Shown: positions 46,232 through 58,422, counted from the first letter of the stretch. The stretch is DNA of 64,000 nucleotides from Bordetella ansorpii (GCF_900078315.1 NZ_FKBS01000017.1:365649-429648); one strand, 5' to 3'. Notes: a model not told the origin generated them from the letters alone. Translations and numbers: made by a program.

Positions 46232-48979
46232 ATGAAAACGATCAAACCGTTCCGACTGACCTCGCTGCATCGGCCCTATTCGTGGCGCAGACGCAATTTC
46301 CTGTCCGTGGCCATCTACGCGCTGGCGGACCTGCGCGAGCCAGGCAACCCCAAGCTGCTGTCCGACATGGAAGTCTGGCGCGAGGTGATGCCCGAGCTGG
46401 ACTGCGACGGCGTGATCGACCACATCCTGCCCAAGACGGTGCCCGAGTTCCTGGTGGGCGGCCATGCCTACACCAGCCATCAGGACGACAAGACCAAGGT
46501 CATGGTGCGCGCGCAGGTGGGCGAACTGGAGAAAGAGCTGGTCGTATTCGGCGACCGCTACCTGATCGGCGACCGCCCGACCGACCCGGTTCCCTTCGAC
46601 AGCATGCCGATGACCTGGAGCCGCGCCTTCGGCGGTCCGAACTTTCCGGAAAACCCCGGCGGCACGGGCATAGAACCGGTGGACGCCCACGGGCAGAAGC
46701 TGGTGCGCTATCCCAACATCGAGCACGGCATCGATCGCTACCAGCGCGGACAGCGCAACGGCACGCCCTACAGCTTCGGCCCCATCAACATGATGCTGCC
46801 GCGCCGCTTCGGCATGATGGGCACGTATTCCGAGCGCTGGAAGAAGGAAGAGTTTCCGGGTTTCTTCCCGGACATGAACCCGTTGATCTTCAACGCCGCC
46901 GAACCGGACCAGCGCTGGCCGAATCGCAGCGAACTGCCGTTGGGCGAGGCCTTCAGCATCTGGAACATGCACCCCACGATTCCGTGCTGGGAAGGCGAAT
47001 TGCCCAAGTGGCATGCGCGCGCCTTCATCCGCCGCAAAGCGGTGGATGGCGAGGCCTCCCCGATCGACGAAGTCGACATGCGCGCCACCACGGCCTGGTT
47101 CGTGCCTCACCAGGAAAGAGTGTTGCTGATCTATCACGGCAACATCGAAGTGCAGGAGGACGATGCCAGCGACGTGCTGAGCCTGATGTCCGCGCTGGAA
47201 GCGCAAGGCGCCGAGCGCTCGGCCGAGCACTATGCCCAGATCATGCGCCTGCGCGAGGACCCTGAAACCGGCGGCGTGCGCGTGATGTGCGACGACGAAC
47301 TGATCACCGAGGCCATCCTCGGCGCGGTCAACATGGATACCGACGCGGTCTTCCAGACTCCCACCTGGATCAAGTCGCAGCTCTACAAACACAAGGTGAT
47401 CGCGGAACGGCGCCAGGAACTGGTCGACTACGGCCAGAACCCGGACGAGATCGTGCCAGACCTGCACGGGCCCGAAAGACGCTACGGCCCCGGCGACCTG
47501 CCCGAGCTGGCGCGCGACATGGCCCGTCACAAGGAAGAATCGCAGAAGCTGAAGGAAGCGTTGGAACGCCAGAGCGCCGAGCTGAAGGCCCACTATGAAA
47601 AGCAGGGCGTACCCATGCCCGATACAGACAGCCGTCCCTCGGGACCGCCCACGCAATTGCTGGCGTTGCTGGCGCAGCCGGAAATGCTGGGATCGGTGAT
47701 GAATCCCTCCACCGCCGAGGTCGACTTCACGCTGCTGGGCAAGCTGATGGGCGAGGCGGAACCCCTGGCTCCTGGCCAGGACTACAAGCAGGCGCCCCAG
47801 TACGCCGCGTTCATCAAGGACAATCCGGAACTGCCCGGCAAGGATGCGACCGCCTGGGCGCAGGAGCCGGCCTTCCAACGCCAGATGCGGTCGATGAAGC
47901 CGCTGCTGCACAAGAGCTATCTGTATTCCGCGCACTGGCAGGACGCGGCCCTGAAACTGGACACCGAACAGAACCGCGTGATCCGGCAGTTGGTGATGGA
48001 AAGGCACCAGCGCGGCGAATCGCTTTCCGAGCTGGACCTGACCGGCTGCGCCCTGCCCGGCCTGAGTTTCGGCAATGCCGACTTCAGCCGTTCGTTCCTG
48101 GAGAACAGCGACCTGTCCGACAGCACCTTCCAGTACTGCAACTTCACGGAGTGCGTGCTGGCGCGCGCCGACCTGTCGAACAGCAAGTTCGTGAACTGTA
48201 CGTTCGACCGCGCCAACCTGTCGCTGGCCAAGCTGTACAACGTGTGCTTCGAGAACTGCTCGTTCAAGGAGTCCGTGATCGAAAACGCCGATTTCGAGGA
48301 ATGCGTGATCCAGGGCGGCGTGTTCGATTCGGTGATGCCCAACAAGATCCGCCTGCTGAAATGCCGGATGCTGGGCGGTGCGCATTTCCGCATGAGCATC
48401 TTCAACGACGCGGAACTGTCGGATTGCCGCCTGGAGGAAGTCCGGTTCGAGAAGGTGTCGTTCCAGAACGCCAAGCTGGCCAATACAGCCTTTGAGAATG
48501 CCAACCTGGACGGCGGCTCGTTCTTCATCACTACGATGACCAGCGTGTTCTTTCACCGCTGCCAGATCAGCAATACCGCGTTCGTACACCAGACCGAACT
48601 GGATGCGTGCTCGTTCGAGGGCTCCAGCCTGACGCAGTGCAACTTCCGCGAAACGCCGATGCCATCGGTGAATTTCGAGAATGCCCGCATCGAGCTTTGC
48701 GACTTTTCGCTGGCCGACCTGAGCCACGCCAATCTGCACAAGGCCCGCGCCACGAACACGCAGTACACGCGCGCGACCCTGGTGCATTCGGATCTGTCGA
48801 AGGCCAATCTGATGGGCAGCGACTTCAAGGCCGCGGACCTGCGGCACGCCGACCTCAGCGTCGCCAACCTGTTCCGCACCAATTTCGCGCTGGGCAAGAT
48901 GGACGACAGCACGGCGCTGGACGGCGCCTACAAGAAGGAAGTGAACCTGTACCCCCTGCGGCAGGCAAAGGCCTCATGA
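46232..48979 (+). CDS. DUF2169 domain protein fused to pentapeptide repeats (T6SS adaptor-like)
   Basis: 915 aa. The N-terminal roughly 330 residues are DUF2169 (FLSVAIYALADLREPG, YLIGDRPTDPVPFDSMPMTWSRAFGGPNFPENPGGTG, LPRRFGMMGTYSERWKKEEFPGFFPDMNPLIFNAAEPDQRW). DUF2169 proteins are found beside VgrG and PAAR-like genes and act as effector chaperones or adaptors. A helical linker (about 340-590) leads to a long run of pentapeptide repeats, A(D/N)LXX-like (LDLTGCALPGLSFGNADFSRSFLENSDLSDSTFQYCNF onward), forming a right-handed beta-helix. Its stop overlaps the next start (ATGA). Confidence 0.9.
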   Translation: MKTIKPFRLTSLHRPYSWRRRNFLSVAIYALADLREPGNPKLLSDMEVWREVMPELDCDGVIDHILPKTVPEFLVGGHAYTSHQDDKTKVMVRAQVGELEKELVVFGDRYLIGDRPTDPVPFDSMPMTWSRAFGGPNFPENPGGTGIEPVDAHGQKLVRYPNIEHGIDRYQRGQRNGTPYSFGPINMMLPRRFGMMGTYSERWKKEEFPGFFPDMNPLIFNAAEPDQRWPNRSELPLGEAFSIWNMHPTIPCWEGELPKWHARAFIRRKAVDGEASPIDEVDMRATTAWFVPHQERVLLIYHGNIEVQEDDASDVLSLMSALEAQGAERSAEHYAQIMRLREDPETGGVRVMCDDELITEAILGAVNMDTDAVFQTPTWIKSQLYKHKVIAERRQELVDYGQNPDEIVPDLHGPERRYGPGDLPELARDMARHKEESQKLKEALERQSAELKAHYEKQGVPMPDTDSRPSGPPTQLLALLAQPEMLGSVMNPSTAEVDFTLLGKLMGEAEPLAPGQDYKQAPQYAAFIKDNPELPGKDATAWAQEPAFQRQMRSMKPLLHKSYLYSAHWQDAALKLDTEQNRVIRQLVMERHQRGESLSELDLTGCALPGLSFGNADFSRSFLENSDLSDSTFQYCNFTECVLARADLSNSKFVNCTFDRANLSLAKLYNVCFENCSFKESVIENADFEECVIQGGVFDSVMPNKIRLLKCRMLGGAHFRMSIFNDAELSDCRLEEVRFEKVSFQNAKLANTAFENANLDGGSFFITTMTSVFFHRCQISNTAFVHQTELDACSFEGSSLTQCNFRETPMPSVNFENARIELCDFSLADLSHANLHKARATNTQYTRATLVHSDLSKANLMGSDFKAADLRHADLSVANLFRTNFALGKMDDSTALDGAYKKEVNLYPLRQAKAS

Positions 48980-50040
48980 TGACGCTGGAAGATCTGCTGG
49001 AAAAAACCCGATACGGCGAACCGGTCTCGGACCAAAGCTTCGCCGGCCTGCGCCTGACGGGCGCCGACCTGTCGGCCACCACGTTCGACCACGTCGATTT
49101 CTCGGGCTGCACCTTCGAAGGCAGCAACCTGACCGAAGCCACGTTCACGGGCTGCGACTTCACGGATGCGGCCTTCCAGGACTGCGTGCTGCAGAAGACC
49201 ATCTTCAACGAATGCCGCTTGGAAGGCAGCCGCCACATTCGCAGCACCATGACGCATGCGATCCTGAACGACTGCGATCTGAATGCCATCCGCGTGTCGG
49301 ACAGCGACATCCGTTTCAGCACGATCCGCAACTCGACGCTGGTGGATGCGGTGTTCGATGAGATCGTGACCGACCATGCCGTATTCTTCTGCTCGCGGCT
49401 CGACCGCACCCGCTTCGAATCAGTGAAGTTCTCGCAGTTCACGTTCCATCAGGCCGACCTGAGCGCCTGCGAATTCGAAGAAGTGACCTTCGAGAAAACC
49501 GTCTTTTTCGAATCGGATCTGCATGCCATGAAGATGCCGCGCGCATCCATGATGATGTGCCAGTTCATCGACGCGAACCTGCACGGCGTGGACCTGACCG
49601 GCAGCGACCTGACGCAAAGCAGCTTCAAGGGCTGCGACCTGATCGGCGCGAAACTGGACATGGCCAACGCCAACAACGCGCTGTTTCCCTACGCCCGCGT
49701 GGAAGGTGCGTCTTTCCGGAATGCCCGCATGGACGCCTCGCTGTGGGTCGAATGCCAGGCGGATCAGGCCGATTTCACGGGCACGACGTTGAAGCAGGCG
49801 GTGTTTCACAGGGCCTTGCTGAAGAACGCCCGCTTCGACGGCTGCGACCTGGAATACGCGGATTTCTCGTATGCCGACGTCAACGGCAGCAGTTTTTCCC
49901 AATCGGCTTTCAGCCGCACCAAGTTCCACAGTGCATTGATGGAATCGGATGCCCTGCTCAGGCATCCAGGCGTACTGGCCAACGACCCGGCCCTGTACGA
50001 CGCGCAACTGTGGAGCACGGACCACGGCAACAGCCTCTAG
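48976..50040 (+). CDS. Pentapeptide-repeat protein in the VgrG cassette
   Basis: 354 aa. After a short N-terminus (MMTLEDLLEKTRYGEPVSDQSF) nearly the whole protein is pentapeptide repeats (LRLTGADLSATTFDHVDFSGCTFEGSNLTEATFTGCDF ... NARFDGCDLEYADFSYADVNGSSF), predicting a quadrilateral beta-helix of some 12-15 coils. The start overlaps the stop of the DUF2169 fusion by 4 bases, implying matched expression. Pentapeptide proteins such as MfpA and Qnr mimic DNA and bind gyrase; no such role can be read here. It may stack onto or cap the pentapeptide tail of its neighbour. Confidence 0.9.
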   Translation: MMTLEDLLEKTRYGEPVSDQSFAGLRLTGADLSATTFDHVDFSGCTFEGSNLTEATFTGCDFTDAAFQDCVLQKTIFNECRLEGSRHIRSTMTHAILNDCDLNAIRVSDSDIRFSTIRNSTLVDAVFDEIVTDHAVFFCSRLDRTRFESVKFSQFTFHQADLSACEFEEVTFEKTVFFESDLHAMKMPRASMMMCQFIDANLHGVDLTGSDLTQSSFKGCDLIGAKLDMANANNALFPYARVEGASFRNARMDASLWVECQADQADFTGTTLKQAVFHRALLKNARFDGCDLEYADFSYADVNGSSFSQSAFSRTKFHSALMESDALLRHPGVLANDPALYDAQLWSTDHGNSL

Positions 50041-50053
50041 GAGGACACAACAC

Positions 50054-50443
50054 ATGTTTACCAATACACAGATGTTCGGCGTGGACCTGGGATTTCCCGA
50101 CGTCTGCCTGACGCCACCGGCGATGATCCCGATCCCCTACCCCGACATCGCGCTGGGCCCGACGGCCATTCCGGTCTGCTTCAACATCCTGCACTGCTTC
50201 GCGCCGGTCCATAACCTGTTCACGATCACGCCGATCACCAACGGCGACAACCCCGGCATCGCCACCGGCGTGATCTCCCACCTGGTGATGGGACCTTCCA
50301 CGCCGCGCACGGGCGCATTCACCTACCTGAACCGCTGCGCGCCGACCACGCGCCTGACCTCGATCAACACCCAGAACGGCATCAACACGATCGGCATGCG
50401 CATCGTGCCCAGCCAGCCGAAGATATTGGCATTGGGCGCCTGA
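50054..50443 (+). CDS. PAAR-like DUF4150 protein
   Basis: 129 aa. MFTNTQMFGVDLGFPDVCLTPPAMIPIPYPDIALGPTAIP and GVISHLVMGPSTPRTGAFTYLNRCAPTTRLTSINTQNGINTIG match the DUF4150/PAAR-like family that caps the VgrG spike. AGGAGG ribosome site just upstream. It has no C-terminal toxin extension and no gene follows on this strand, so it is a stand-alone tip and ends the cassette. Confidence 0.9.
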   Translation: MFTNTQMFGVDLGFPDVCLTPPAMIPIPYPDIALGPTAIPVCFNILHCFAPVHNLFTITPITNGDNPGIATGVISHLVMGPSTPRTGAFTYLNRCAPTTRLTSINTQNGINTIGMRIVPSQPKILALGA

Positions 50444-50530
50444 TAGGGCTGCAGCGGACCACGCCCGGCCCTCGCCGGGCACACGCCGGAACCGCCCCCA
50501 TATCGGCAAGAGGTCACCGCCGTGAAGTAA

Positions 50531-50557
50531 AAATAGCCGCTCGATGAGCGGCTATTT
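50531..50557. terminator. Bidirectional terminator between T6SS cassette and lon
   Basis: AAATAGCCGCTC-GAT-GAGCGGCTATTT is a perfect 12-bp stem. On the minus strand it is followed by a run of five T's, so it mainly ends lon; on the plus strand it can end the cassette with a weaker TTT tail. Confidence 0.88.
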
Positions 50558-50627
50558 CGTGAGCGCCACAGCCAGGCTGCGGCGTTCATGCTGCAAGCGC
50601 GGCGGAGGACCCCCGCGCCGTCAACGA

Positions 50628-53069
<2,442 letters not shown>

Positions 53070-53141
53070 AGGAATTCCTCGGTTGACTCGGCGTATCGGG
53101 GACGGGCCTATCAGACTCGACAGGCTCATCGGTTACGTCTG

Positions 53142-53169
53142 ATATGGGAACAATAGCTGAAAATTCAAG
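53142..53169 (-). promoter_or_regulatory. Sigma-32 (heat-shock) promoter for lon
   Basis: On the minus strand CTTGAAT (-35) and TCCCATAT (-10) are separated by 13 bases, close to the RpoH consensus CTTGAAA-N13-17-CCCCATNT. Lon is a known heat-shock gene in E. coli. Confidence 0.78.
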
Positions 53170-53200
53170 CGACGGTCGGCGATGCCGGGCCTGGATGCAA

Positions 53201-53225
53201 AAAAACCCGTCCATGACGGGTTTTT
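53201..53225 (-). terminator. Rho-independent terminator of clpX
   Basis: AAAAACCCGTC / GACGGGTTTTT is a perfect 11-bp stem with a 3-base loop, followed on the minus strand by further T's. It separates the clpP-clpX transcript from the lon promoter. Confidence 0.9.
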
Positions 53226-53328
53226 GAGCGGTTTTTGCTGCTTTGGAGGCCCTAAAACCCTTATTTTTGGGTTTCAAGCCCATGCCCTCAGCGTGGGTAT
53301 AACCGGGATGCGCCGAGCATCCGTCGGA

Positions 53329-54633
53329 TCAGGCGGCGGCGTTGCGGACCTCGCCGCGCGACGGCTTGGCCTCGGTTTCGCCGCCCTGGTCGTCTGCGTA
53401 GATCAGAAGGGGCTTGCCCTCGCCCTCGACGGCACCGTCGTCGAGCACCACGCGCTTGACGTTGCCTTGCGACGGCAGGTCGTACATGGTGTCCAGCAGC
53501 GCGCCTTCGAGGATGGAACGCAGGCCGCGCGCGCCGGTCTTGCGCTTGAGCGCCTTGCGGGCGATGGCCTTCATGGCCCCCGGCCGCACGTCGAGCTCAG
53601 CGCCTTCCATGGCGAACAGCTTCTGGAACTGCTTGACCAGCGAGTTCTTGGGCTCGGTGAGAATCTGCACCAGGGCGGCCTCGTCGAGTTCGTCCAGCGT
53701 GGCGACCACGGGCAGGCGGCCCACCAGTTCGGGGATGAGACCGAACTTGATCAGGTCTTCGGGCTCGACTTCACTGAACAACTCGCCCACGCCGCGTTCG
53801 GACTTGGCCCGTACGGCGGCCGAGAAGCCGATGCCGGATTTCTCGGTGCGGTCGCGGATGACCTTTTCCAGCCCGTCGAAGGCGCCGCCGACGATGAACA
53901 GGATGTTGGTGGTGTCGACCTGGACGAAGTCCTGGTTGGGATGCTTGCGGCCACCTTGCGGCGGCACCGAGGCGATGGTGCCCTCGATCAGCTTCAGCAG
54001 CGCCTGCTGCACGCCCTCGCCCGAGACATCACGCGTGATGGACGGATTGTCGGACTTGCGCGAGATCTTGTCGATCTCGTCGATGTAGATGATGGCGCGC
54101 TGCGCCTTCTCGACATCGTAGTTGCAGTTCTGCAGCAGCTTCTGGATGATGTTCTCGACGTCCTCGCCCACGTAGCCGGCTTCCGTCAGCGTGGTGGCGT
54201 CGGCCATGACGAACGGCACGTTCAGCATGCGCGCCAGCGTCTGGGCCAGCAGCGTCTTGCCCGAGCCGGTGGGGCCGATGAGCATGATGTTGCTCTTGGA
54301 CAGCTCGACCTCGTCGCCCTTGATTTCGCCGTGGCGGATGCGCTTGTAGTGGTTGTAGACAGCCACGGCAAGCATGCGCTTGGGCGAAGTCTGGCCGATG
54401 ACGTACTGGTCGAGGAACGTCTTGATTTCGGCCGGGGTGGGCAGCTCGGAGCGAATCGCCGCGCGCGCGGTGGCCTGGGCCTCCTCGCGGATGATGTCGT
54501 TGCACAGGTCGATGCATTCATCGCAGATGAACACGGACGGACCTGCGATCAGCTTGCGGACTTCATGCTGGCTCTTGTTGCAGAACGAGCAATGCAGCAC
54601 CTTTGCGTCTGCCGATCCCTTTTTTTCAGGCAT
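53329..54633 (-). CDS. clpX: ClpX, ATPase subunit of ClpXP protease
   Basis: 434 aa. N-terminal C4 zinc domain ([30 protein letters not shown]), Walker [13 protein letters not shown], Walker [13 protein letters not shown] and the pore-loop region downstream. The IGF-type ClpP-contact loop reads GIGFSA in this sequence ([11 protein letters not shown]). Unfolds substrates for ClpP. Start at [11 protein letters not shown]. Separated from clpP by 150 bases with no gene. Confidence 0.97.
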   Translation of the reverse strand: MPEKKGSADAKVLHCSFCNKSQHEVRKLIAGPSVFICDECIDLCNDIIREEAQATARAAIRSELPTPAEIKTFLDQYVIGQTSPKRMLAVAVYNHYKRIRHGEIKGDEVELSKSNIMLIGPTGSGKTLLAQTLARMLNVPFVMADATTLTEAGYVGEDVENIIQKLLQNCNYDVEKAQRAIIYIDEIDKISRKSDNPSITRDVSGEGVQQALLKLIEGTIASVPPQGGRKHPNQDFVQVDTTNILFIVGGAFDGLEKVIRDRTEKSGIGFSAAVRAKSERGVGELFSEVEPEDLIKFGLIPELVGRLPVVATLDELDEAALVQILTEPKNSLVKQFQKLFAMEGAELDVRPGAMKAIARKALKRKTGARGLRSILEGALLDTMYDLPSQGNVKRVVLDDGAVEGEGKPLLIYADDQGGETEAKPSRGEVRNAAA

Positions 54634-54783
54634 AAGTATTTCGTTTCTCTGGGAGCCGGATACGCCCGCCGCCTGGGCGGCCGACGCATCCAACGCTTAG
54701 TCGAAAAAATGACGGCAGTGCGGACCGGGGGCCAGTTGCAGCCCCCGAGGACTCAAGCGTCCTGGGTTGGGACTTCCTGGCTA

Positions 54784-55437
54784 TCAGACGTCCGCACGGG
54801 TCGTCAGGACCTTGTCCACCAGACCATACGATACCGCATCTTCGGCGGACATGAAGTTGTCACGCTCCGTGTCCACCGCAATGCGCTCGACGGGCTGGCC
54901 GGTGTTCTCGGCCAGGATGCGGTTCAGGCGCTCACGCAGATCCAGGATCTCGCGAGCCTGGATCTGGATGTCGGTGGCCTGGCCCTGGGCGCCGCCCGAA
55001 GGCTGGTGGATCATGATGCGGGAGTTGGGCAACGAGAAACGCTTGCCCTTCTTGCCCGCCGCCAGCAGGAACGCGCCCATGCTGGCCGCCAGACCCGTGC
55101 ACAGCGTCGACACGTCGGGCTTGATGAACTGCATGGTGTCGTAGATGGCCATGCCCGCATACACCGACCCGCCAGGCGAATTGATGTAGAACGAGACGTC
55201 CTTGTCGGGATTCTCCGATTCCAGGAACAGCAGCTGCGCCACCACCAGGTTGGCGGTAGCGTCGTTGACCGGACCGACCAGGAAGATCAGCCGCTCGCGC
55301 AGCAGGCGCGAGTAGATGTCGTAAGCACGCTCACCGCGTCCCGACTGCTCGATGACCATGGGGATGTACCCCAGGCCGGTCGGCGTGACCGACGAACCGC
55401 CGTGCATGGACGCGTAGAAATCGGTGAATCTCTGCAT
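54784..55437 (-). CDS. clpP: ClpP, proteolytic subunit
   Basis: 217 aa serine peptidase. Catalytic Ser in [16 protein letters not shown], His in [15 protein letters not shown] and Asp in [14 protein letters not shown]. Forms the 14-subunit chamber used by ClpX/ClpA. Follows tig by 3 bases; tig-clpP-clpX-lon is the standard gene order. Confidence 0.98.
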   Translation of the reverse strand: MQRFTDFYASMHGGSSVTPTGLGYIPMVIEQSGRGERAYDIYSRLLRERLIFLVGPVNDATANLVVAQLLFLESENPDKDVSFYINSPGGSVYAGMAIYDTMQFIKPDVSTLCTGLAASMGAFLLAAGKKGKRFSLPNSRIMIHQPSGGAQGQATDIQIQAREILDLRERLNRILAENTGQPVERIAVDTERDNFMSAEDAVSYGLVDKVLTTRADV

Positions 55438-55440
55438 GCT

Positions 55441-56748
55441 TTACATCCCCATCAACTGATCGAAAGGCACCGTTTCCTCGGTGACCTTGGCCTGGCCCAG
55501 CACGTGGGCAACGACGTTGTCCTCCAGCACGATGGCCTCGATTTCGGCACGGCGCTGGCGGTCGGACAGATAGTAGCTGACCACCTGGGCCGGCTGCTCG
55601 TAGTTCTGGGCGAACTCTTCGATGCGCTCACGCACCTGCTCGGGCTTGGCCTGCAGTTGCGCTTGCTTGACCAGTTCGGAGATCAGCAGGCCCAGACGCA
55701 CGCGGCGGGTCGACTCTTCCGTGAAGGCGTCGGCCGGGATGGGCATCGAATCGGCGTTCGGCACGCCGCGCTGCTTCAGTTCTTCGCGAGCGGCGGCCAC
55801 GCGGTCCTGCGCGTCGTTGTCGATCAGCGACTTCGGCACGTCGAACTGGGCGGCGCCGACCAGGGCGTCCATGACGCTGGCCTTGGTACGGCTCTGGGCG
55901 CGGTTCTTGACCTCGCGCTCGATGTTCGAGCGGATGTCGGCGCGCAGCTTTTCAACGTCGCCTTCGGCCTGGCCGAGCGATTTGGCGAACGCGCCGTCGA
56001 CTTCGGGCAGCACGCCTTCAGCCACTTCCTTCACGGTGATGGTGAATTCGGCCGTCTTGCCGGCGACTTCGGTGCCCTGGTAGTCATCGGGGAACTTCAG
56101 CGGGAAGACCTTGGTTTCGCCAGCCTTCAGGCCGCGAGCGGCGTCCTCGAACTCGGGCAGCATGCGGCCCTGGCCCAGCACGAAGGGGAAGCCTTCGGCC
56201 TTGCCGCCTTCGAACGGCACGCCGTCGATGGTGCCGGCGAAGTCGAGGGTGATGCGGTCGCCGTCGGCGGCGGCGCGGTCTTCGCGCGCTTCGAACGTGG
56301 CGCGCTGCTTGCGCAGGACGTCGATGGTCTTCTCGACTTCGGCGTCCGACACGTCGGTGGCGGTGCGCGTGACGGCCAGGGTCGACAGGTCGGGCACGGC
56401 GACCTCGGGATAGACCTCGAAGGTGGCCGTGAAGGCCAGCGTGTCGTCAGCCACGCCTTCGGTCTTGGGTTCGAGGGTGGGAGCGCCCGCGACGCGCAGC
56501 TTGGCACCGTCGACGGCCTGCTCGAAGGCGCGGCCGACCTGGCTGTTGATCACGTCGTAGCGGATGCCAGGGCCATGGCTGCGCTCGAGCATGCCGATGG
56601 GAGCCTTGCCGGGACGGAAGCCCGGCACCTTGGCCGTGCGCGCCACGCGCTGCAATTGCGCCTGGACTTCCTTTTCGACGTCGGCGACCGAGACGGACAG
56701 ATCAACACGGCGCTCGAGGCCGGAGAGGGTTTCAACCACAGGCTGCAT
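55441..56748 (-). CDS. tig: Trigger factor
   Basis: 435-aa ribosome-bound chaperone and peptidyl-prolyl isomerase. N-terminal ribosome-binding domain with the signature VPGFRPGKAPIGML (GFRxGK motif), central FKBP-type domain (DRITLDFAGTIDGVPFEGGKAEGF ... QGRMLPEFEDAARGLKAGE) and helical C-terminal domain. Start at MQPVVETLSGLERR. The open frame extending far upstream runs antisense to the next gene and is not coding. Confidence 0.97.
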   Translation of the reverse strand: MQPVVETLSGLERRVDLSVSVADVEKEVQAQLQRVARTAKVPGFRPGKAPIGMLERSHGPGIRYDVINSQVGRAFEQAVDGAKLRVAGAPTLEPKTEGVADDTLAFTATFEVYPEVAVPDLSTLAVTRTATDVSDAEVEKTIDVLRKQRATFEAREDRAAADGDRITLDFAGTIDGVPFEGGKAEGFPFVLGQGRMLPEFEDAARGLKAGETKVFPLKFPDDYQGTEVAGKTAEFTITVKEVAEGVLPEVDGAFAKSLGQAEGDVEKLRADIRSNIEREVKNRAQSRTKASVMDALVGAAQFDVPKSLIDNDAQDRVAAAREELKQRGVPNADSMPIPADAFTEESTRRVRLGLLISELVKQAQLQAKPEQVRERIEEFAQNYEQPAQVVSYYLSDRQRRAEIEAIVLEDNVVAHVLGQAKVTEETVPFDQLMGM

Positions 56749-56931
56749 TAAAAGACCTATTTTCCGAGAGGTAGAAAGAAGAGATGCGGATAAACGAGTC
56801 ATTTTACCGGAAACCGCCGAGCCCCCACCCGGGGGGCTTGCGCCTCGGGTGATGCAACGCAACATTCGTCTTGCCGGATTGCTAGAATCTCCCCTCGCAT
56901 CACCCATAACAACCGGCTCGCACCCACCATC

Positions 56932-57501
56932 ATGTCGCACCCCACACCCCGCCCCCTGCAGCCCCTGCCCGCGCTGATCTTCAGCTCGCGCTGGCTGCAG
57001 TTGCCCCTGTACCTGGGCCTGATCATCGCCCAGGGCGTCTACGTCCTGCTGTTCCTGAAAGAGCTCTGGCACCTGGTCACCCACGCCACCAGCTTCGGCG
57101 AACTCGAGATCATGCTCATCGTCCTGGGCCTGATCGACGTCGTGATGATCTCGAACCTGCTGGTGATGGTCATCGTCGGCGGCTACGAGACCTTCGTGTC
57201 GCGCCTGCGGCTCGAAGGCCACCCCGACCAGCCCGAATGGCTGAGCCACGTCAATGCCAGCGTGCTCAAGGTCAAGCTGGCCATGGCCATCATCGGCATC
57301 TCGTCGATCCACCTGTTGCGCACCTTCATCGAGGTCGGCAACCTGGGCACCGCGGGCTCGCGCGTCACGGAACAGGGCGTGATGTGGCAAGCGATCATCC
57401 ACGCATTGTTCATCCTGTCGGCCATCGGCATCGCCTACGTCGACCGGCTGACCGCCATGCCCCATTCCTCCCGTCAGGACGACAAGGCGGCCCGCCACTG
57501 A
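56932..57501 (+). CDS. UPF0114 (YqhA-like) inner-membrane protein
   Basis: 189 aa with about four TM helices. [62 protein letters not shown] and [23 protein letters not shown] are the conserved UPF0114/YqhA blocks. The family's function is not established. Divergent from tig; followed by a strong terminator. Confidence 0.92.
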   Translation: MSHPTPRPLQPLPALIFSSRWLQLPLYLGLIIAQGVYVLLFLKELWHLVTHATSFGELEIMLIVLGLIDVVMISNLLVMVIVGGYETFVSRLRLEGHPDQPEWLSHVNASVLKVKLAMAIIGISSIHLLRTFIEVGNLGTAGSRVTEQGVMWQAIIHALFILSAIGIAYVDRLTAMPHSSRQDDKAARH

Positions 57502-57514
57502 CACGGTGGAAATA

Positions 57515-57544
57515 AAAATCCCGGCACAGGCCGGGATTTTTTTT
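57515..57544 (+). terminator. Rho-independent terminator after UPF0114 gene
   Basis: AAAATCCCGGC / GCCGGGATTTT, loop ACAG, followed by a further T-run. The left A-run also lets it serve the convergent cold-shock gene. Confidence 0.92.
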
Positions 57545-57587
57545 CGTATGGCGCGAGGCATGCCCGCACCCTCCTCCGTCCATCCGC

Positions 57588-57794
57588 TCAGGAAGCGACC
57601 TTGATGTTCTTGGCGCTGGGTCCCTTGGGGCCCTCGCCGATCTCGAAGGTGACGCGCTGGTTCTCCTGCAGCGACTTGTAGCCCTCGCTGCGGATCTCGG
57701 AGTAGTGGGCGAAGAGATCCTTGCTGCCGTCATCGGGCACGATGAAGCCATAGCCCTTCTCGGCGTTGAACCATTTGACGATGCCTGTTGCCAT
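57588..57794 (-). CDS. Cold-shock protein, CspA family
   Basis: 68-aa OB-fold nucleic-acid chaperone: [31 protein letters not shown], containing RNP1 (KGYGFI) and RNP2-like (DLFAHY) motifs. A long gene-free region (57795-58175) lies upstream, as expected for CspA-type mRNAs with extended 5' leaders. Temperature control is inferred, not shown. Confidence 0.95.
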   Translation of the reverse strand: MATGIVKWFNAEKGYGFIVPDDGSKDLFAHYSEIRSEGYKSLQENQRVTFEIGEGPKGPSAKNIKVAS

Positions 57795-58175
57795 GATTTG
57801 TCCTTCAACCTAGTAGCGATTGCTCGCGGAAGCGCCAGATCATCAAGTAGGGAAAGACGCCCGACGAAGCGGGTACAGACAACCGGCACAAAACAGCACA
57901 CAGCCGCACTGCTTGAAAATCTCGCTGACTCAGTTTAGGAGCGTCCTCGGCGGGGGTCAACGGAGGCGGGAATAGGTATGCAACCATGTGTTTTGTTACA
58001 TAAACACACAACTTTTTCAACCACTATCGAGCTGCGGGATATGCCGCATTGCCCGGCAGGCCATCGACCGGTCGATTAACCTAGGGTTTATACCAATCCG
58101 CGTGCAACGCCGGTTTACCCAAAAATGCGCCCCGCAAAATAGAAAACCGGCAGAAACTAATAACCCCGGAAAATA
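57795..58175. other. Gene-free leader/promoter region of the first cold-shock gene
   Basis: No gene seen in about 380 bases. It contains an AT-rich hairpin TGTGTTT-TGTTACAT-AAACACA (57987-58008) and a low-GC stretch at 57960-58180, probably the promoter and structured leader of the minus-strand cold-shock gene at 57588-57794. Confidence 0.5.
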
Positions 58176-58199
58176 AAAAAGCCCCTTGCGGGGCTTTTT
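58176..58199. terminator. Terminator after the second cold-shock gene
   Basis: AAAAAGCCCC-TTGC-GGGGCTTTTT, symmetric, so active on both strands; it ends the minus-strand cold-shock gene 20 bases upstream. Confidence 0.92.
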
Positions 58200-58218
58200 C
58201 AGCACTTCAGGTCTCGCC

Positions 58219-58422
58219 TTACAGGGGCGTGATCTTCGTGGCCTGGGGACCCTTGGGGCCCATCGCCGTCACGAAGCTGACGCGCTGGTTTTCTTCCAGC
58301 GACTTGAAGCCCTGCGATTGGATTTCCGAGAAGTGCGCGAACAGGTCCTTACCACCCGATTCCGGGGTGATGAAGCCATAACCTTTTTCCGCGTTGAACC
58401 ATTTAACGACGCCGGTTTCCAT
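58219..58422 (-). CDS. Cold-shock protein, CspA family (second copy)
   Basis: 67 aa: [34 protein letters not shown], with intact RNP1 and RNP2. Highly similar to the copy at 57588-57794 but with its own terminator and leader, so independently transcribed. Start at the ATG giving METGVV; an in-frame extension upstream is not conserved. Confidence 0.95.
   Translation of the reverse strand: METGVVKWFNAEKGYGFITPESGGKDLFAHFSEIQSQGFKSLEENQRVSFVTAMGPKGPQATKITPL

Noticed and set aside
53182-56751. Very long open frame antisense to clpX, clpP and tig
   Set aside because: Its protein has no recognisable domain and is rich in His/Arg/Asp/Gly, as expected from reading high-GC genes backwards; the minus-strand genes are unmistakable.
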